From: Massilia sp. Root351
Lineage (GTDB): Bacteria > Pseudomonadota > Gammaproteobacteria > Burkholderiales > Burkholderiaceae_D
Reading direction: 5' to 3'
Assembly (NCBI RefSeq): GCF_001425045.1
Contig: NZ_LMDJ01000012.1
Location: 422,141 to 486,140, forward strand
DNA length: 64,000 nucleotides
In this document: piece after piece, positions 1 through 8,839 of the stretch
Position numbering within the stretch: position 1 is the stretch's first letter
How the letters are laid out: the number at the start of each line of letters is the position of its first letter
The notes under the pieces: model-generated
Databases searched by the model: none
What the model was told of the DNA's origin: nothing
What the model saw: the letters and a program-made list of their open reading frames with translations, nothing else
Position numbers and translations under genes: made by a program

Positions 1-1006
1 CGACAACCGCGACACCGCGCAAGCACTGAAGGGCACCGGCATCGCCTGCCCGCCGCTGGAAAAATACGCGGCACCGGTGTGGGACTACTGGGAACGCAAC
101 CTGGACCCGGACCTGTTCATCGACCATACCCTGCGCGGCCAGGTGGCCGGCAAGGTGGTGCTGGTGACGGGCGGCTCGTCCGGCATCGGCCTGGCGGCGG
201 CGCACAAGCTGGCCGAAGCGGGCGCCATCACGATTATCTGCGGCCGCGACGAGGACAAGCTGCTCGAGGCGAAGAAGGAAGTGGAAGCGCGCGGCTTCGC
301 GTTGATCACCTACCCTGCCGACCTGTCGGACATGGCCGACTGCGACCGCTTCGCGCAGGTGCTGATCGCCAACCACGGCGGCGTGGACGTGCTGGTGAAC
401 AACGCCGGCCGCTCGATCCGGCGCGCCATCGAGGCCAGCTATGACCGCTTCCACGATTTCGAGCGCACCATGCAGCTGAACTACTTCGGCGCGCTGCGCC
501 TGACCATGGCGCTGCTGCCGTCAATGACGGCCAAGAAGCGCGGCCACGTAATCAACATCTCGTCCATCGGCGTGCTGACCAATGCGCCGCGCTTCTCGGC
601 CTACGTGGCGTCCAAGGCGGCGCTGGATGCTTGGACCCGCTGCGCCTCGTCCGAGCTGCAGGATCTGGGCATCAAGTTTACCACCATCAACATGCCGCTG
701 GTGCGCACGCCGATGATCGCGCCGACCAAGATCTACCAGAACGTACCGACCCTGTCGCCGGAGGAAGCGGCCGACCTGATCGCCGAGGCCATCGTCTGGA
801 AGCCGGTGCGCATCGCAACGCGGGTGGGCATCTTCGGCCAGGTGCTGCACGCGCTGATGCCGCGCGTGGCGCAGATCGTGCTCAACACCAGCTTCCGCAT
901 GTTCCCGGATTCGGATGCGGCCAAGGGCGGCGACGGCAAGAAGCCGCCGCAGATGTCGTCCGAGCAGATCGCCATGCAGCAGTTGCTGCGCGGCGTGCAC
1001 TTCTAA
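1..1006 (+). CDS. SDR-family reductase, C-terminal part (5' end outside window)
   Basis: The frame is open from base 2, so the start lies upstream; about 334 residues are visible. A short linker containing WDYWERNLDPDLF leads into a classical short-chain dehydrogenase: cofactor motif TGGSSGIG, NNAGRS, the catalytic Ser in INISSIG and the YVASK pair. This linker plus SDR layout is what I know from the C-terminal half of bacterial two-domain fatty acyl-CoA/aldehyde reductases of about 660 residues, whose N-terminal NAD-binding half would be outside the window. NADPH-dependent reduction of an acyl chain is therefore likely but not shown. A stand-alone SDR is the alternative. The next gene follows 39 bp later on the same strand. 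Confidence 0.75.
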   Translation, partial: DNRDTAQALKGTGIACPPLEKYAAPVWDYWERNLDPDLFIDHTLRGQVAGKVVLVTGGSSGIGLAAAHKLAEAGAITIICGRDEDKLLEAKKEVEARGFALITYPADLSDMADCDRFAQVLIANHGGVDVLVNNAGRSIRRAIEASYDRFHDFERTMQLNYFGALRLTMALLPSMTAKKRGHVINISSIGVLTNAPRFSAYVASKAALDAWTRCASSELQDLGIKFTTINMPLVRTPMIAPTKIYQNVPTLSPEEAADLIAEAIVWKPVRIATRVGIFGQVLHALMPRVAQIVLNTSFRMFPDSDAAKGGDGKKPPQMSSEQIAMQQLLRGVHF

Positions 1007-1045
1007 GCGCGCAGCCGCGCGCCGCATCGCCATCGGCGCTAAAAT

Positions 1046-3052
1046 GTGCCGATGGCGCCGAAAATCCTCTGGGTTGCATTGCCGCTGCTGCTGTACGCCG
1101 TATGGCTGGCAGCAATGCGCTGGCGCGGGCGCACGCCGGGACGGCTGGCGCTCAATGTGCACACCAGCGTGCTGCTGCTGTGCTATCTGCTCAGCACGGC
1201 CGGACTGGGAGTCTTCTGGGTCGCCAACCAGCAGTTGCCGGTGTTCGACTGGCACTACTTGTTCGGTTATGCCACGCTGCTGCTGGTCTTCATTCATCTG
1301 TGTTTCAACTTGCCGCTGGTGCTGAACTGGCTGCGCAGCCGTGCGCCGGCGGCGCGGCCGGCCTCTGCCCCTGCCGGCGCCGGCCCGCGCGGCGCGCCCG
1401 CATTGGGCATGCCGCTGGCGGTCCTGGCGGCGCTGGCGGCCGCCTACTTCCTCGGCCTGCGCCATGGCGCAGGCGATCTGCCGCTGCATGTGGACGCCGG
1501 AACTGCCTCGCTGGCTGGAAACGCGGGCGACGCGGCGAACACCGGTGGCACGGGCAGCATCGGCGGCGCGGCGCCGGTGCTGCGCTACCACGCGCTGTCG
1601 TCCGAGTCGCGCAGCAGCGTCTTCCTGCGCGCGCCCGGCATAGAATGGGGCGATGCGCCGGAGCCGTTCAAACGCTATCCCAACGCACGGCACGTGGCGC
1701 TGCCTGCCGCCAGCCCGGCCTCGCAGCCGCTGCAGGCAGCCATGCGCGGACCGGCGTCCGCATCGCAACGCCGCCTGCGGCTGGACCAGCTAGCGCAGAT
1801 TCTCTTCCTGGGAGCCGGCGTGACCGAGCATCGCGGCGGGCGGGCGCTGCGGGCTGCGCCCTCTTCCGGTGCGCTGTTTCCCAGCGAACTGTATGTGGCC
1901 GCGCGCGACATCGACGGGCTGGCGCCCGGCCTGTACCACTACGGACCGGAGCAGCACCGGCTGGCATGGATAGGTCCCCTGCCAGCCGCGGAAGATGCTC
2001 TGGGCGCGCCCGCCGCGCGGGACGCCGATGCCCTGCTCGTCCTGAGTGCGATTTTCCGCCGTACGGGCTACAAGTATCACAACCGCGCATACCGCTATGC
2101 CACTGCCGACGCGGGGCACCTGTTGGAAAACCTGCGCATAGCGGGCCACCAGGCCGGCATGCACGCCACGCTGCTGCCGCAATTCGACGAGGCCCTGGCG
2201 GCACGCGCGCTGGCTATCGACGGCGTGGAGGAAGGCGTGCTGGCGATGATGGCGCTGCGGCGTTACGGCCCGGTGCCGGCGTCCATGCCTGGCGCGGCGC
2301 CACAGCCAGGCTCGCAGGAATATTCGGCAGCGGCGCCGGCATCACCGGTTCCGCAAGCGCCGCAGGCAAGTTCCGCGCTGGGCGCCACTGGCGTGATTCA
2401 TCGGGCGACGTCGCTGCGGCTGCCGCCCCGCGCCGGAGGGCACACGGAGACCGCTGCGCAGCCATACGGCAGCTTTGCAGCAGACGCCCTGCCGCCGGGC
2501 GCCTTGCGCTTGCCCGCGCCGCTTGCCGCGCCCGCCAGCGCGCACGCCGTCATCGCACAGCGGCGCAGCGTGCGGCGCTATACGTCCGGGCCGGTGCCGC
2601 TGGCTGCGCTGTCCACCATCCTGGCGGACATGGCGCAGCGCCCGCAACTGTCGGAAGCGATCCGCATCGACCTGGTGGTGAACCGCGTGGCGGGCCTGGC
2701 GCCCGGCCTGTACCGCTATCTGCCGCAGCATGCGCTGCTGCCCGTGGCTAAAGGGGACTTTGCCGCCCGCGCACGTCAGGCGGCGCTGGCGCAGGACGTG
2801 ATCGGCGACGCGGCCGTGGTGCTGGTGCTGTCAGTCGACACCGGGCGCGCGCTGGCGCATGGCGCGCGCGGCTACCGGCATGCATTCCTGGAAGCTGGCC
2901 TGGTGGGAGAACGCTGGCTGCTGGGCGCCATCGCGCAGGGGCTGGCGGCCTGCCCTGTCGGCGCCTTCTATGACGACGAAGCCGCTGCGCTGGTACAGGC
3001 GCGCGGGCGCTGGGTGCTGCACTTCGCCGCGCTCGGGCAGCCGGCCAGGTGA
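1046..3052 (+). CDS. membrane-anchored tandem nitroreductase, SagB/ThcOx type
   Basis: 668 residues. The first 100 residues hold three hydrophobic helices with His39, His70 and His84, resembling small b-type cytochrome or DUF4405-like membrane domains; a fourth helix follows near residue 130. Two nitroreductase-like FMN domains come after: one around residues 190-400 (SSGALFPSELYV, GLAPGLYHYGP) and one around 490-668 (RRSVRRYTSGPV, GLAPGLYRYLPQ, ACPVGAFYDDEA). The repeated LAPGLY signature marks the SagB/ThcOx group, whose members oxidise azolines or reduce quinones and flavins. No YcaO or precursor peptide lies nearby, so a bacteriocin role is not supported. The start may be GTG 1046 or ATG 1052; neither has a clear Shine-Dalgarno. 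It converges on the solute-binding protein gene. Confidence 0.75.
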   Translation: MPMAPKILWVALPLLLYAVWLAAMRWRGRTPGRLALNVHTSVLLLCYLLSTAGLGVFWVANQQLPVFDWHYLFGYATLLLVFIHLCFNLPLVLNWLRSRAPAARPASAPAGAGPRGAPALGMPLAVLAALAAAYFLGLRHGAGDLPLHVDAGTASLAGNAGDAANTGGTGSIGGAAPVLRYHALSSESRSSVFLRAPGIEWGDAPEPFKRYPNARHVALPAASPASQPLQAAMRGPASASQRRLRLDQLAQILFLGAGVTEHRGGRALRAAPSSGALFPSELYVAARDIDGLAPGLYHYGPEQHRLAWIGPLPAAEDALGAPAARDADALLVLSAIFRRTGYKYHNRAYRYATADAGHLLENLRIAGHQAGMHATLLPQFDEALAARALAIDGVEEGVLAMMALRRYGPVPASMPGAAPQPGSQEYSAAAPASPVPQAPQASSALGATGVIHRATSLRLPPRAGGHTETAAQPYGSFAADALPPGALRLPAPLAAPASAHAVIAQRRSVRRYTSGPVPLAALSTILADMAQRPQLSEAIRIDLVVNRVAGLAPGLYRYLPQHALLPVAKGDFAARARQAALAQDVIGDAAVVLVLSVDTGRALAHGARGYRHAFLEAGLVGERWLLGAIAQGLAACPVGAFYDDEAAALVQARGRWVLHFAALGQPAR

Positions 3053-3062
3053 CCAGAGGCGA

Positions 3063-3917
3063 TCAGGGCGTGCTTTTTCCGTGCACGCGCAAGTCCGGCG
3101 GCAGCGAGGACGGCGGTAGCCAGTACTGGTGCAGCCGCAAAAACGCGCCGTCGCGCTTCATGTCGCGCAGCGCCGCGTCCCAGGCGCGCACGGTATCCGG
3201 CGGCGTACCCTTGGAAAAGCCGAAGTAGACGTCGTCCACGCTGAGCTGCTTCACCAGTTCCGCATCGTCGCGCGCGTAGCCGGCCTTCTCCAATGCCGGG
3301 CCCACCAGCTCCTCGCCGTCGAACCACAGTTCGAAGCGCTTGCTCATCAACATGCGAGCGGCCACTTCGGAACTGACCGGCTCATCGGTAATGCTGTAGC
3401 CGAAGTCGCGCGCCCGCTGCGCGAAAATGCTGCCGCGCCGCGCACCGCCGCGCAGCTTGTAGATGCCGTCGCCCAGCGCGCGCAGCTCGGCGCCCCGCCC
3501 CTTCAAGGCAAACACGGACACATGCGCAACGAACACCGGCCCCACGAACACCAGCCGCCGCTCGCGCTCGGGCGTGCGCGCAACAGTCAGCAGCAGTACA
3601 TTGGCTTCATTCATGGCAATGGTGTTGGCGCGCGCCCAGGGAATGATCTGGACCGCATCGCGCCGGCCGATGCGCTGCTGGATCTGCTGCGCCAGGTCGA
3701 CCGCAAAGCCGGCCGGACGGCCCCGGTCCATGAAGCCGACCGGCTTGCTGTCGATGCTGTAAATGCGCAGCGGCACAGCACCGCCTGCCTGCGCACAGGC
3801 GCGCCCGGGCCATGCGGCAAGCGCCGCGCCAGCGCTGGCTAGCACCAGCAAGGCGCGCGCCGCGCGCCGGAGCCGGCCGGCGGCCACGCTATGCCGCTTG
3901 GACGGGCTGCTGCCCAT
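3063..3917 (-). CDS. periplasmic solute-binding protein, SBP family 3-like
   Basis: About 284 residues with an arginine-rich N-terminus, a hydrophobic stretch LLVLASAGAALAA and an ACAQA-type cleavage site, so it is exported. The body follows the amino-acid-binding (SBP_bac_3) pattern: an IYSIDSKPVGFMDRG opening, GFAVDLAQQI, and a late DVYFGFSKGTP strand. No ABC permease or ATPase is adjacent, so it probably acts as a sensor-linked or stand-alone binding protein. ATG 3917 lies inside the end of the upstream GGDEF-EAL gene (29-bp overlap). GTG 3887, one base past that gene's stop, is the alternative. The overlap suggests co-transcription with the two signalling genes upstream. Ligand not predictable. 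Confidence 0.7.
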   Translation of the reverse strand: MGSSPSKRHSVAAGRLRRAARALLVLASAGAALAAWPGRACAQAGGAVPLRIYSIDSKPVGFMDRGRPAGFAVDLAQQIQQRIGRRDAVQIIPWARANTIAMNEANVLLLTVARTPERERRLVFVGPVFVAHVSVFALKGRGAELRALGDGIYKLRGGARRGSIFAQRARDFGYSITDEPVSSEVAARMLMSKRFELWFDGEELVGPALEKAGYARDDAELVKQLSVDDVYFGFSKGTPPDTVRAWDAALRDMKRDGAFLRLHQYWLPPSSLPPDLRVHGKSTP

Positions 3918-6900
3918 GCAGCTGGCTGTGCAGGCGGAATCCTTCACGAATGTTCTCCCGCAGCACCGCACCCTTCCATGGCTTGGTGTAGAAGCGGTCG
4001 ATGGCGCCGTGGTTAATGGCCGCCATGATGGGCGTCAGGTCGGCGTAGGCCGACAGCATGATGCGGAAGGTGTCCGGCGCCAGGTTCTTGACCCGCTCCA
4101 TGAATTCGGTGCCGCTCATCAACGGCATGCATTGATCGCACAGGATGACCTGCACCTGGTGCCGCGCCAGCACGTCGAACCCTTCGGCCGCCGTCTGCGC
4201 GGTGAGGATGCGGTAGCCGTCCTGCGACAGGAAGTCGCTCAGCACGTCGAGCATGAAGGCGTCGTCGTCGACAATCAGCAGGGTTTGCTGGTCGACCTGG
4301 TTTTCGTCCACCGGCGCCTGCAGGTATTTGCCCTCACTCAGCATGACCTCGAACTCGTCCTCCGGCAGCGGGCGGCTGAAGTAGTAGCCCTGCATTTCGT
4401 CGCAGTTGTGGCGCCGCAGATAAGCCAGCTGCGCGTCGCGCTCCACGCCTTCGGCGATCACCTGCAGCTTCAGGCTGTGCGCCATGTTGATGATGGCCAG
4501 CACGATGGCCGCGTCGTCCGGGTTGCTGGTCACTTCGCGCACGAAGGCGATGTCGATCTTCAGCTTGTCGATCGGGAAGCGCTTCAGGTAGGCCAGCGAG
4601 GAATAGCCGGTGCCGAAGTCATCGATGGAAATCTGGATGCCGAGCTTTTTCAGGTTCTGCAGCACCGTGATGGTTTCCTCGGCGTTCGACATCAGCGAGC
4701 TTTCGGTCAGCTCCAGTTCCAGCAGTTCGGGCGCGATGTCGTGCTGCTTGATGGCGCGCATGACCTCCTCCTCCAGGCCGCCGACGAAGAACTGGATGCC
4801 CGACACGTTGACCGACAGGTGCACCGCGCCGATGCGGGTCTTGCCCCACTCGGCGATCTTGCGGCAGGCCTCGTTCAGCACCCAGTTGCCGACCCGCACA
4901 ATCAAGCCGGTTTCCTCCAGGATGGGGATGAACAGCGCGGGCGACACCATGCCGTGGCCGGGCCGCTTCCAGCGTATCAGCGCTTCGGCCCCGCTCAGGC
5001 GGCCGCTGCTGATGTCGATCTTGGGTTGGTAGTACAGCACAAACTCGTTGTTGTCGATGGCGCGCCGCAGCGCGTTTTCCAGGTCCAGCCGCGCCAGCGA
5101 CTGCGCGTTCATCTCGGCGGTAAAGAAGCGGAAGGCGTCGCGCCCGGCTTCCTTGGCGCGGTACATGGCGGTGTCGGCGTACTGGATCAGCGTGTCGGCG
5201 TCGCTGCCGTCGTCCGGGAACACGGAGATGCCGATACTGGCCGTCACCGTCACCTCGTGGCCTTTCAGGTCGAACGGCTTGCGCATCGCCTCGCGGATCT
5301 TGTCCACCACCGCGATGGCGTTCTGCGCCCCTTCCGGCAGCATCAGGATGGCGGCGAATTCGTCGCCGCCGAAGCGGCCGATGGTGTCGCGCACGCGCAG
5401 GCAATCGACCAGGCGGCTGGAGAACTGGCGCAGCAGTTCGTCGCCGATGGTGTGGCCCAGCGTGTCGTTGATGTTCTTGAAGCGGTCCATGTCCAGGAAC
5501 AGCACCGCCAGCGCCCATTTGTGCTCGGCCGCCTGCTGCAGCGAATGGGTCAGCGAGTCGTAGAACTGGCTGCGGTTGGGCAGGCCGGTCAGGGTGTCGA
5601 AGTGGGCCAGTTTGAGCAGGCGCTGCTCGGCTTCCTTGCGCTCGGTGATATCGCGCGCCACCGCCACCAGGATCCAGTTCTGGCCCGAGCGCAGCGTGCG
5701 GCGCTGCACTTCCACCGACAGCGGCGAGCCGTCCTTGCGCTGCAACAGCAGCTCGGCTATGGCGCCGCTCTGGTCGCCGGCCAGCAGCTTGTCGTACAAG
5801 TCCTCCAGGCGGCGCAGGTCGCCGTCGATGGATTTGTTCGGCCCCACCTTCAGGAAATCCTCGCGCAAATAACCCAGCATGCGGCAGGCGGTCGCGTTCA
5901 CGTCCACGAAGCACATGCCAGCGCGGTCGACCAGGAAGATGGCGTCGGCGGTGGCGTCCATCGCCAGGCGGAAGCGGCGCAGGTCCTCGTCGAGGCGGAT
6001 GCGGGCGTTCATGTCCAGCTGCAGCTGGGCGTGGTGGCGGCGGATCTCGTCGTACAGCAGCAGGTTTTCGTAGGCCACCGAGATCTGCGCGGCCACCGTG
6101 GCGGCCACGCGCTCGTCCACTTCGCTGAAGCTGGCCGCGCCCAGCTTGTCCACCAGGTACAGCCAGCCGTGGGTACGCTCGCGCGAGGCGATCGGCACGC
6201 CGAGGAAGGAATGCACCGGCGGATGGCTGTCCGGCAGGCCGATGGCGGCCGGGTCGCCCGGCAGTGCGTCGATGCGCACCGGCTGGCGCTGTTCCAGCAG
6301 CCCGCCCAGTACCCCGGCGCGCGGCGTGCTTGAGATCAGGCGCGCCTGCTGCCCCACGCCGCAGGCGGCAAAGTGGCTCAGTTCCTGCGCGCCCGATTCG
6401 AGCACGCCGATGCAGGCGTACTTGGACACGCAAATGTTCTGCGCCACGCGGCAACCCGCTTCGATCAGCGCCTGCGGATCGCGCTCGGCGCCCAGCTCGA
6501 TGCCCAGCTCGATCAGCGCAGTCAGCCGCAGGCTCACCGCCTGCAGGCTGGACAGGGAGCGCGACAGGCGCTCGGTCATCGACGTCAGATGCTCGGCGCC
6601 GGTGTCCCGCCCGTCGCCGGTGCTGGCCAGCTGCGAAATGAGGGCGCTGCTCGATTCGAGCTCGCCCAGGTATTCGGCCACCTTGTGGTCGATGTCCAGG
6701 AAGCGCCCGCCGCTGGGCGGCTCGGGCGCGAACTGCGGCACGCTGTCCTCCTCGTCGGGCGTGACGCCCAGCGCTTCGCGCACCGTGCGCAGGATCACGT
6801 CCGGGTCCGACGGCTTGGGCAGCACCCAGCGCACGCCGCAGGCCTCGGCCACCGCCATGGCTTCGCGCTCCCGGTAGGTGGCGGTGTAGAAAATGATGGG

Positions 6901-7521
6901 CACGTGCGCGGTGTCCGGGTTGCTGTGCATGCGGGTAACGAACTCGTAGCCGTCCATATTCGGCATCAGGATGTCCGAAATAACCAGGTCGGGCCGCTCG
7001 GCGCTGACCATCTTCAGGCCTTCGGCGCCGTTGGACGCTTCCAGCAGCCGGTGGCCGCCGTAGCCCAGCAAGGTCATCAGGAACTCGCGGTTGAGCACAT
7101 GATCGTCCACGATCAGGATCGTGGCGACGTCGTTTTTAGCCGGGGGCGACGCCTCCCCCGGCAAGAAAGACTCGATCTGGGTGACGAAGGTGTCCGGTTC
7201 GATGGGTTTGCCGATGTAGCCGTCGAAGCCGGCCGCCAGCAGGCGTTCGCGGTCGCCCACCATGGCCAGCGCCGTCACCGCCAGCGCCGGGATGGGGCGC
7301 AGCGCCGGGTCCTGCTTGAGCTGCGCCACCACGCCGTAGCCGTCCAGCTTGGGCAGGTGCACGTCGCAGATGATCAGGTCGGGCAGCTCGCGCCGTGCGG
7401 TGGCCACGCCCTCTTCCCCGTCATGCGCCATCAGCGGCGTATAGCCGAAGGCGTTGAGCAGGTACACCATCAACTCCATATTGGTCGGATTGTCTTCTAT
7501 GATAAGGATGCGTGCGGACAC
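3889..7521 (-). CDS. REC-REC-GAF-PAS-GGDEF-EAL-REC cyclic-di-GMP protein
   Basis: 1210 residues with no kinase domain. Order: receiver 1 (phospho-Asp53, ICDVHLP), receiver 2 (Asp183, ISDILMP), GAF about 335-485, PAS about 515-625, GGDEF about 630-795 with intact GGDEF 718-722 and an intact RxxD inhibitory site 709-712, EAL about 805-1050 with EAL 846-848, DDFGTGYSSL and EGVE, then receiver 3 (Asp1129, LCDQCMP, YTKPW). Both catalytic domains look complete, so the protein could make and hydrolyse cyclic-di-GMP under control of up to three phosphorylation inputs. It is preceded by a PAS histidine kinase 27 bp upstream, the likely phosphodonor for at least one receiver. Receiver 3 is of the KPW type also found in the 20-28 kb signalling locus. 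Confidence 0.93.
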   Translation of the reverse strand: MSARILIIEDNPTNMELMVYLLNAFGYTPLMAHDGEEGVATARRELPDLIICDVHLPKLDGYGVVAQLKQDPALRPIPALAVTALAMVGDRERLLAAGFDGYIGKPIEPDTFVTQIESFLPGEASPPAKNDVATILIVDDHVLNREFLMTLLGYGGHRLLEASNGAEGLKMVSAERPDLVISDILMPNMDGYEFVTRMHSNPDTAHVPIIFYTATYREREAMAVAEACGVRWVLPKPSDPDVILRTVREALGVTPDEEDSVPQFAPEPPSGGRFLDIDHKVAEYLGELESSSALISQLASTGDGRDTGAEHLTSMTERLSRSLSSLQAVSLRLTALIELGIELGAERDPQALIEAGCRVAQNICVSKYACIGVLESGAQELSHFAACGVGQQARLISSTPRAGVLGGLLEQRQPVRIDALPGDPAAIGLPDSHPPVHSFLGVPIASRERTHGWLYLVDKLGAASFSEVDERVAATVAAQISVAYENLLLYDEIRRHHAQLQLDMNARIRLDEDLRRFRLAMDATADAIFLVDRAGMCFVDVNATACRMLGYLREDFLKVGPNKSIDGDLRRLEDLYDKLLAGDQSGAIAELLLQRKDGSPLSVEVQRRTLRSGQNWILVAVARDITERKEAEQRLLKLAHFDTLTGLPNRSQFYDSLTHSLQQAAEHKWALAVLFLDMDRFKNINDTLGHTIGDELLRQFSSRLVDCLRVRDTIGRFGGDEFAAILMLPEGAQNAIAVVDKIREAMRKPFDLKGHEVTVTASIGISVFPDDGSDADTLIQYADTAMYRAKEAGRDAFRFFTAEMNAQSLARLDLENALRRAIDNNEFVLYYQPKIDISSGRLSGAEALIRWKRPGHGMVSPALFIPILEETGLIVRVGNWVLNEACRKIAEWGKTRIGAVHLSVNVSGIQFFVGGLEEEVMRAIKQHDIAPELLELELTESSLMSNAEETITVLQNLKKLGIQISIDDFGTGYSSLAYLKRFPIDKLKIDIAFVREVTSNPDDAAIVLAIINMAHSLKLQVIAEGVERDAQLAYLRRHNCDEMQGYYFSRPLPEDEFEVMLSEGKYLQAPVDENQVDQQTLLIVDDDAFMLDVLSDFLSQDGYRILTAQTAAEGFDVLARHQVQVILCDQCMPLMSGTEFMERVKNLAPDTFRIMLSAYADLTPIMAAINHGAIDRFYTKPWKGAVLRENIREGFRLHSQLHGQQPVQAA

Positions 7522-7548
7522 GTTTGCGCTCCCGGTAAAGTCATGCTT

Positions 7549-8694
7549 TCATGTTCTCTCTATGGCATCGTGCGCCGCTTCCAGCGGCACGGCAAGCGTA
7601 AATATGCTGCCGCGCCCCGGCCTGCTGGCCACACTGATCTGCCCGTTCAATAACTGCGCCAGCTGCAAGCTCACCTGCAAGCCCAGGCCGGTGCATTCGA
7701 ACCGCCCGGCGCCGCCGGCGTCGCCGTCCAGCGGGCGAAAGGCCCGCGACAGCATGCGCTGCAGTTCCGGCGCGAGACCGACCCCGGTATCGCTCACGCT
7801 GACCGTGGCGCACGCGCGCCCGTCGACGTCGGCCGTGTCGAGTTCGATGCGCACCGCGCCGCTGTCGGTAAACTTGATGGCGTTGTTAACCAGCTTGCTC
7901 ACGATCTGCTGCATGGCGCGCCGGTCGCAGTGCACATTGACATCGTCGTGCGGCGCGTTGAAATCGAACTGCAGACCCTTCTGATGCGCTTGCGGCTGGA
8001 ATACTGGAAGTAGCTCCGCGATTACGGCGTGGCACTCCAGCGGCTCCAGCTTCAACTCCACTTTACCCGAAGCGATCTTGCTCAGGTCAATCAAATCGTT
8101 AATCTGCGCCAGCAGCTGGCGCGCGCTGGCCTGCACTGTGCGCAGCTGGTGCTCCTGTTCTTGGGTCAGCGGGCCTGGCAGGCGCATCAGCATGGTGCCG
8201 GCGAAGCCGATGATGGCATGAAGCGGCGTGCGCAGCTCGTGCGACATGCTGGCTAAGAACAGGTCGGTGGCGCGGTGCGCATCGTTCAGTTCGCTTGCCA
8301 GCGCGAGGTTCTGTTCCTGCAGCGCCAGGTCCGGGCGATGGCGCTGGCGGTCGCACTGGCAGCGCACGGTGCACAGCAACAGCGTGCGGCCGTCGGCCGT
8401 GATGGTTTTGGCGGCGCACTCCACCGGCAGCGGCGTGCCGTCTCGGTGCCGCCACAGCGCCTCATAGCGCGCGTCGCCGTGTTCGATGATGTGCTGCTCG
8501 ATGGCGTGGCCATCGTCCTCCTGCCCGGGCGCCAGCACCAGCTGGTCCAGCCGCCGGCCCAGAGCGTCCGCCTGGGTGTAGCCGAACATGGCCTGCGCGC
8601 GGCGCGTCCAGCATAGTATCTCCCCGCCCGGCCTCGTCACGACGACGGCCTCGGGCAATTCCTCCAGGATCAGCTTGGCGAAGTCAGTTGGCAT
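7549..8694 (-). CDS. PAS sensor histidine kinase
   Basis: 381 residues, no membrane segment, so cytoplasmic. The N-terminal PAS domain (about 5-115) is followed by a short coiled linker, the H-box with His152 (MSHELRTPLHAIIGF), and a catalytic ATPase domain with N-box VNNAIKF, G1 DTGVGL and G2 TGLGLQ. The PAS segment RCQCDRQRH is Cys-rich, but no clear cofactor motif is present. ATG 8694 (MPTDFAK) was chosen because the PAS domain starts there; an upstream in-frame start adds only low-complexity residues. It probably heads an operon with the three-receiver GGDEF-EAL gene 27 bp downstream and may phosphorylate it. The 145 bp upstream contains no gene. Confidence 0.9.
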   Translation of the reverse strand: MPTDFAKLILEELPEAVVVTRPGGEILCWTRRAQAMFGYTQADALGRRLDQLVLAPGQEDDGHAIEQHIIEHGDARYEALWRHRDGTPLPVECAAKTITADGRTLLLCTVRCQCDRQRHRPDLALQEQNLALASELNDAHRATDLFLASMSHELRTPLHAIIGFAGTMLMRLPGPLTQEQEHQLRTVQASARQLLAQINDLIDLSKIASGKVELKLEPLECHAVIAELLPVFQPQAHQKGLQFDFNAPHDDVNVHCDRRAMQQIVSKLVNNAIKFTDSGAVRIELDTADVDGRACATVSVSDTGVGLAPELQRMLSRAFRPLDGDAGGAGRFECTGLGLQVSLQLAQLLNGQISVASRPGRGSIFTLAVPLEAAHDAIERT

Positions 8695-8839
8695 CGTTTT
8701 GCCTTGTGCTGGGCATGCATGCATCACCATACAGCAACCGCACGCGCGGATTCTCACCAATAGTCACACAAGCCGGACCGGTGGCCACGCTATGAATTGC
8801 CGCTTCTCAATGCAGTCTACCTAAGGCGAGCCGGGCTGT

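Noticed and set aside
1046..3052. Part of a thiazole/oxazole peptide cluster because of SagB similarity
   Set aside because: No YcaO, RRE or precursor gene nearby.
3763..6333. An 856-codon open frame on the strand opposite the GGDEF-EAL gene
   Set aside because: It mirrors codons of a well-supported gene, is rich in His, Gln, Val and Arg typical of antisense frames in GC-rich DNA, and has no domain or ribosome site.
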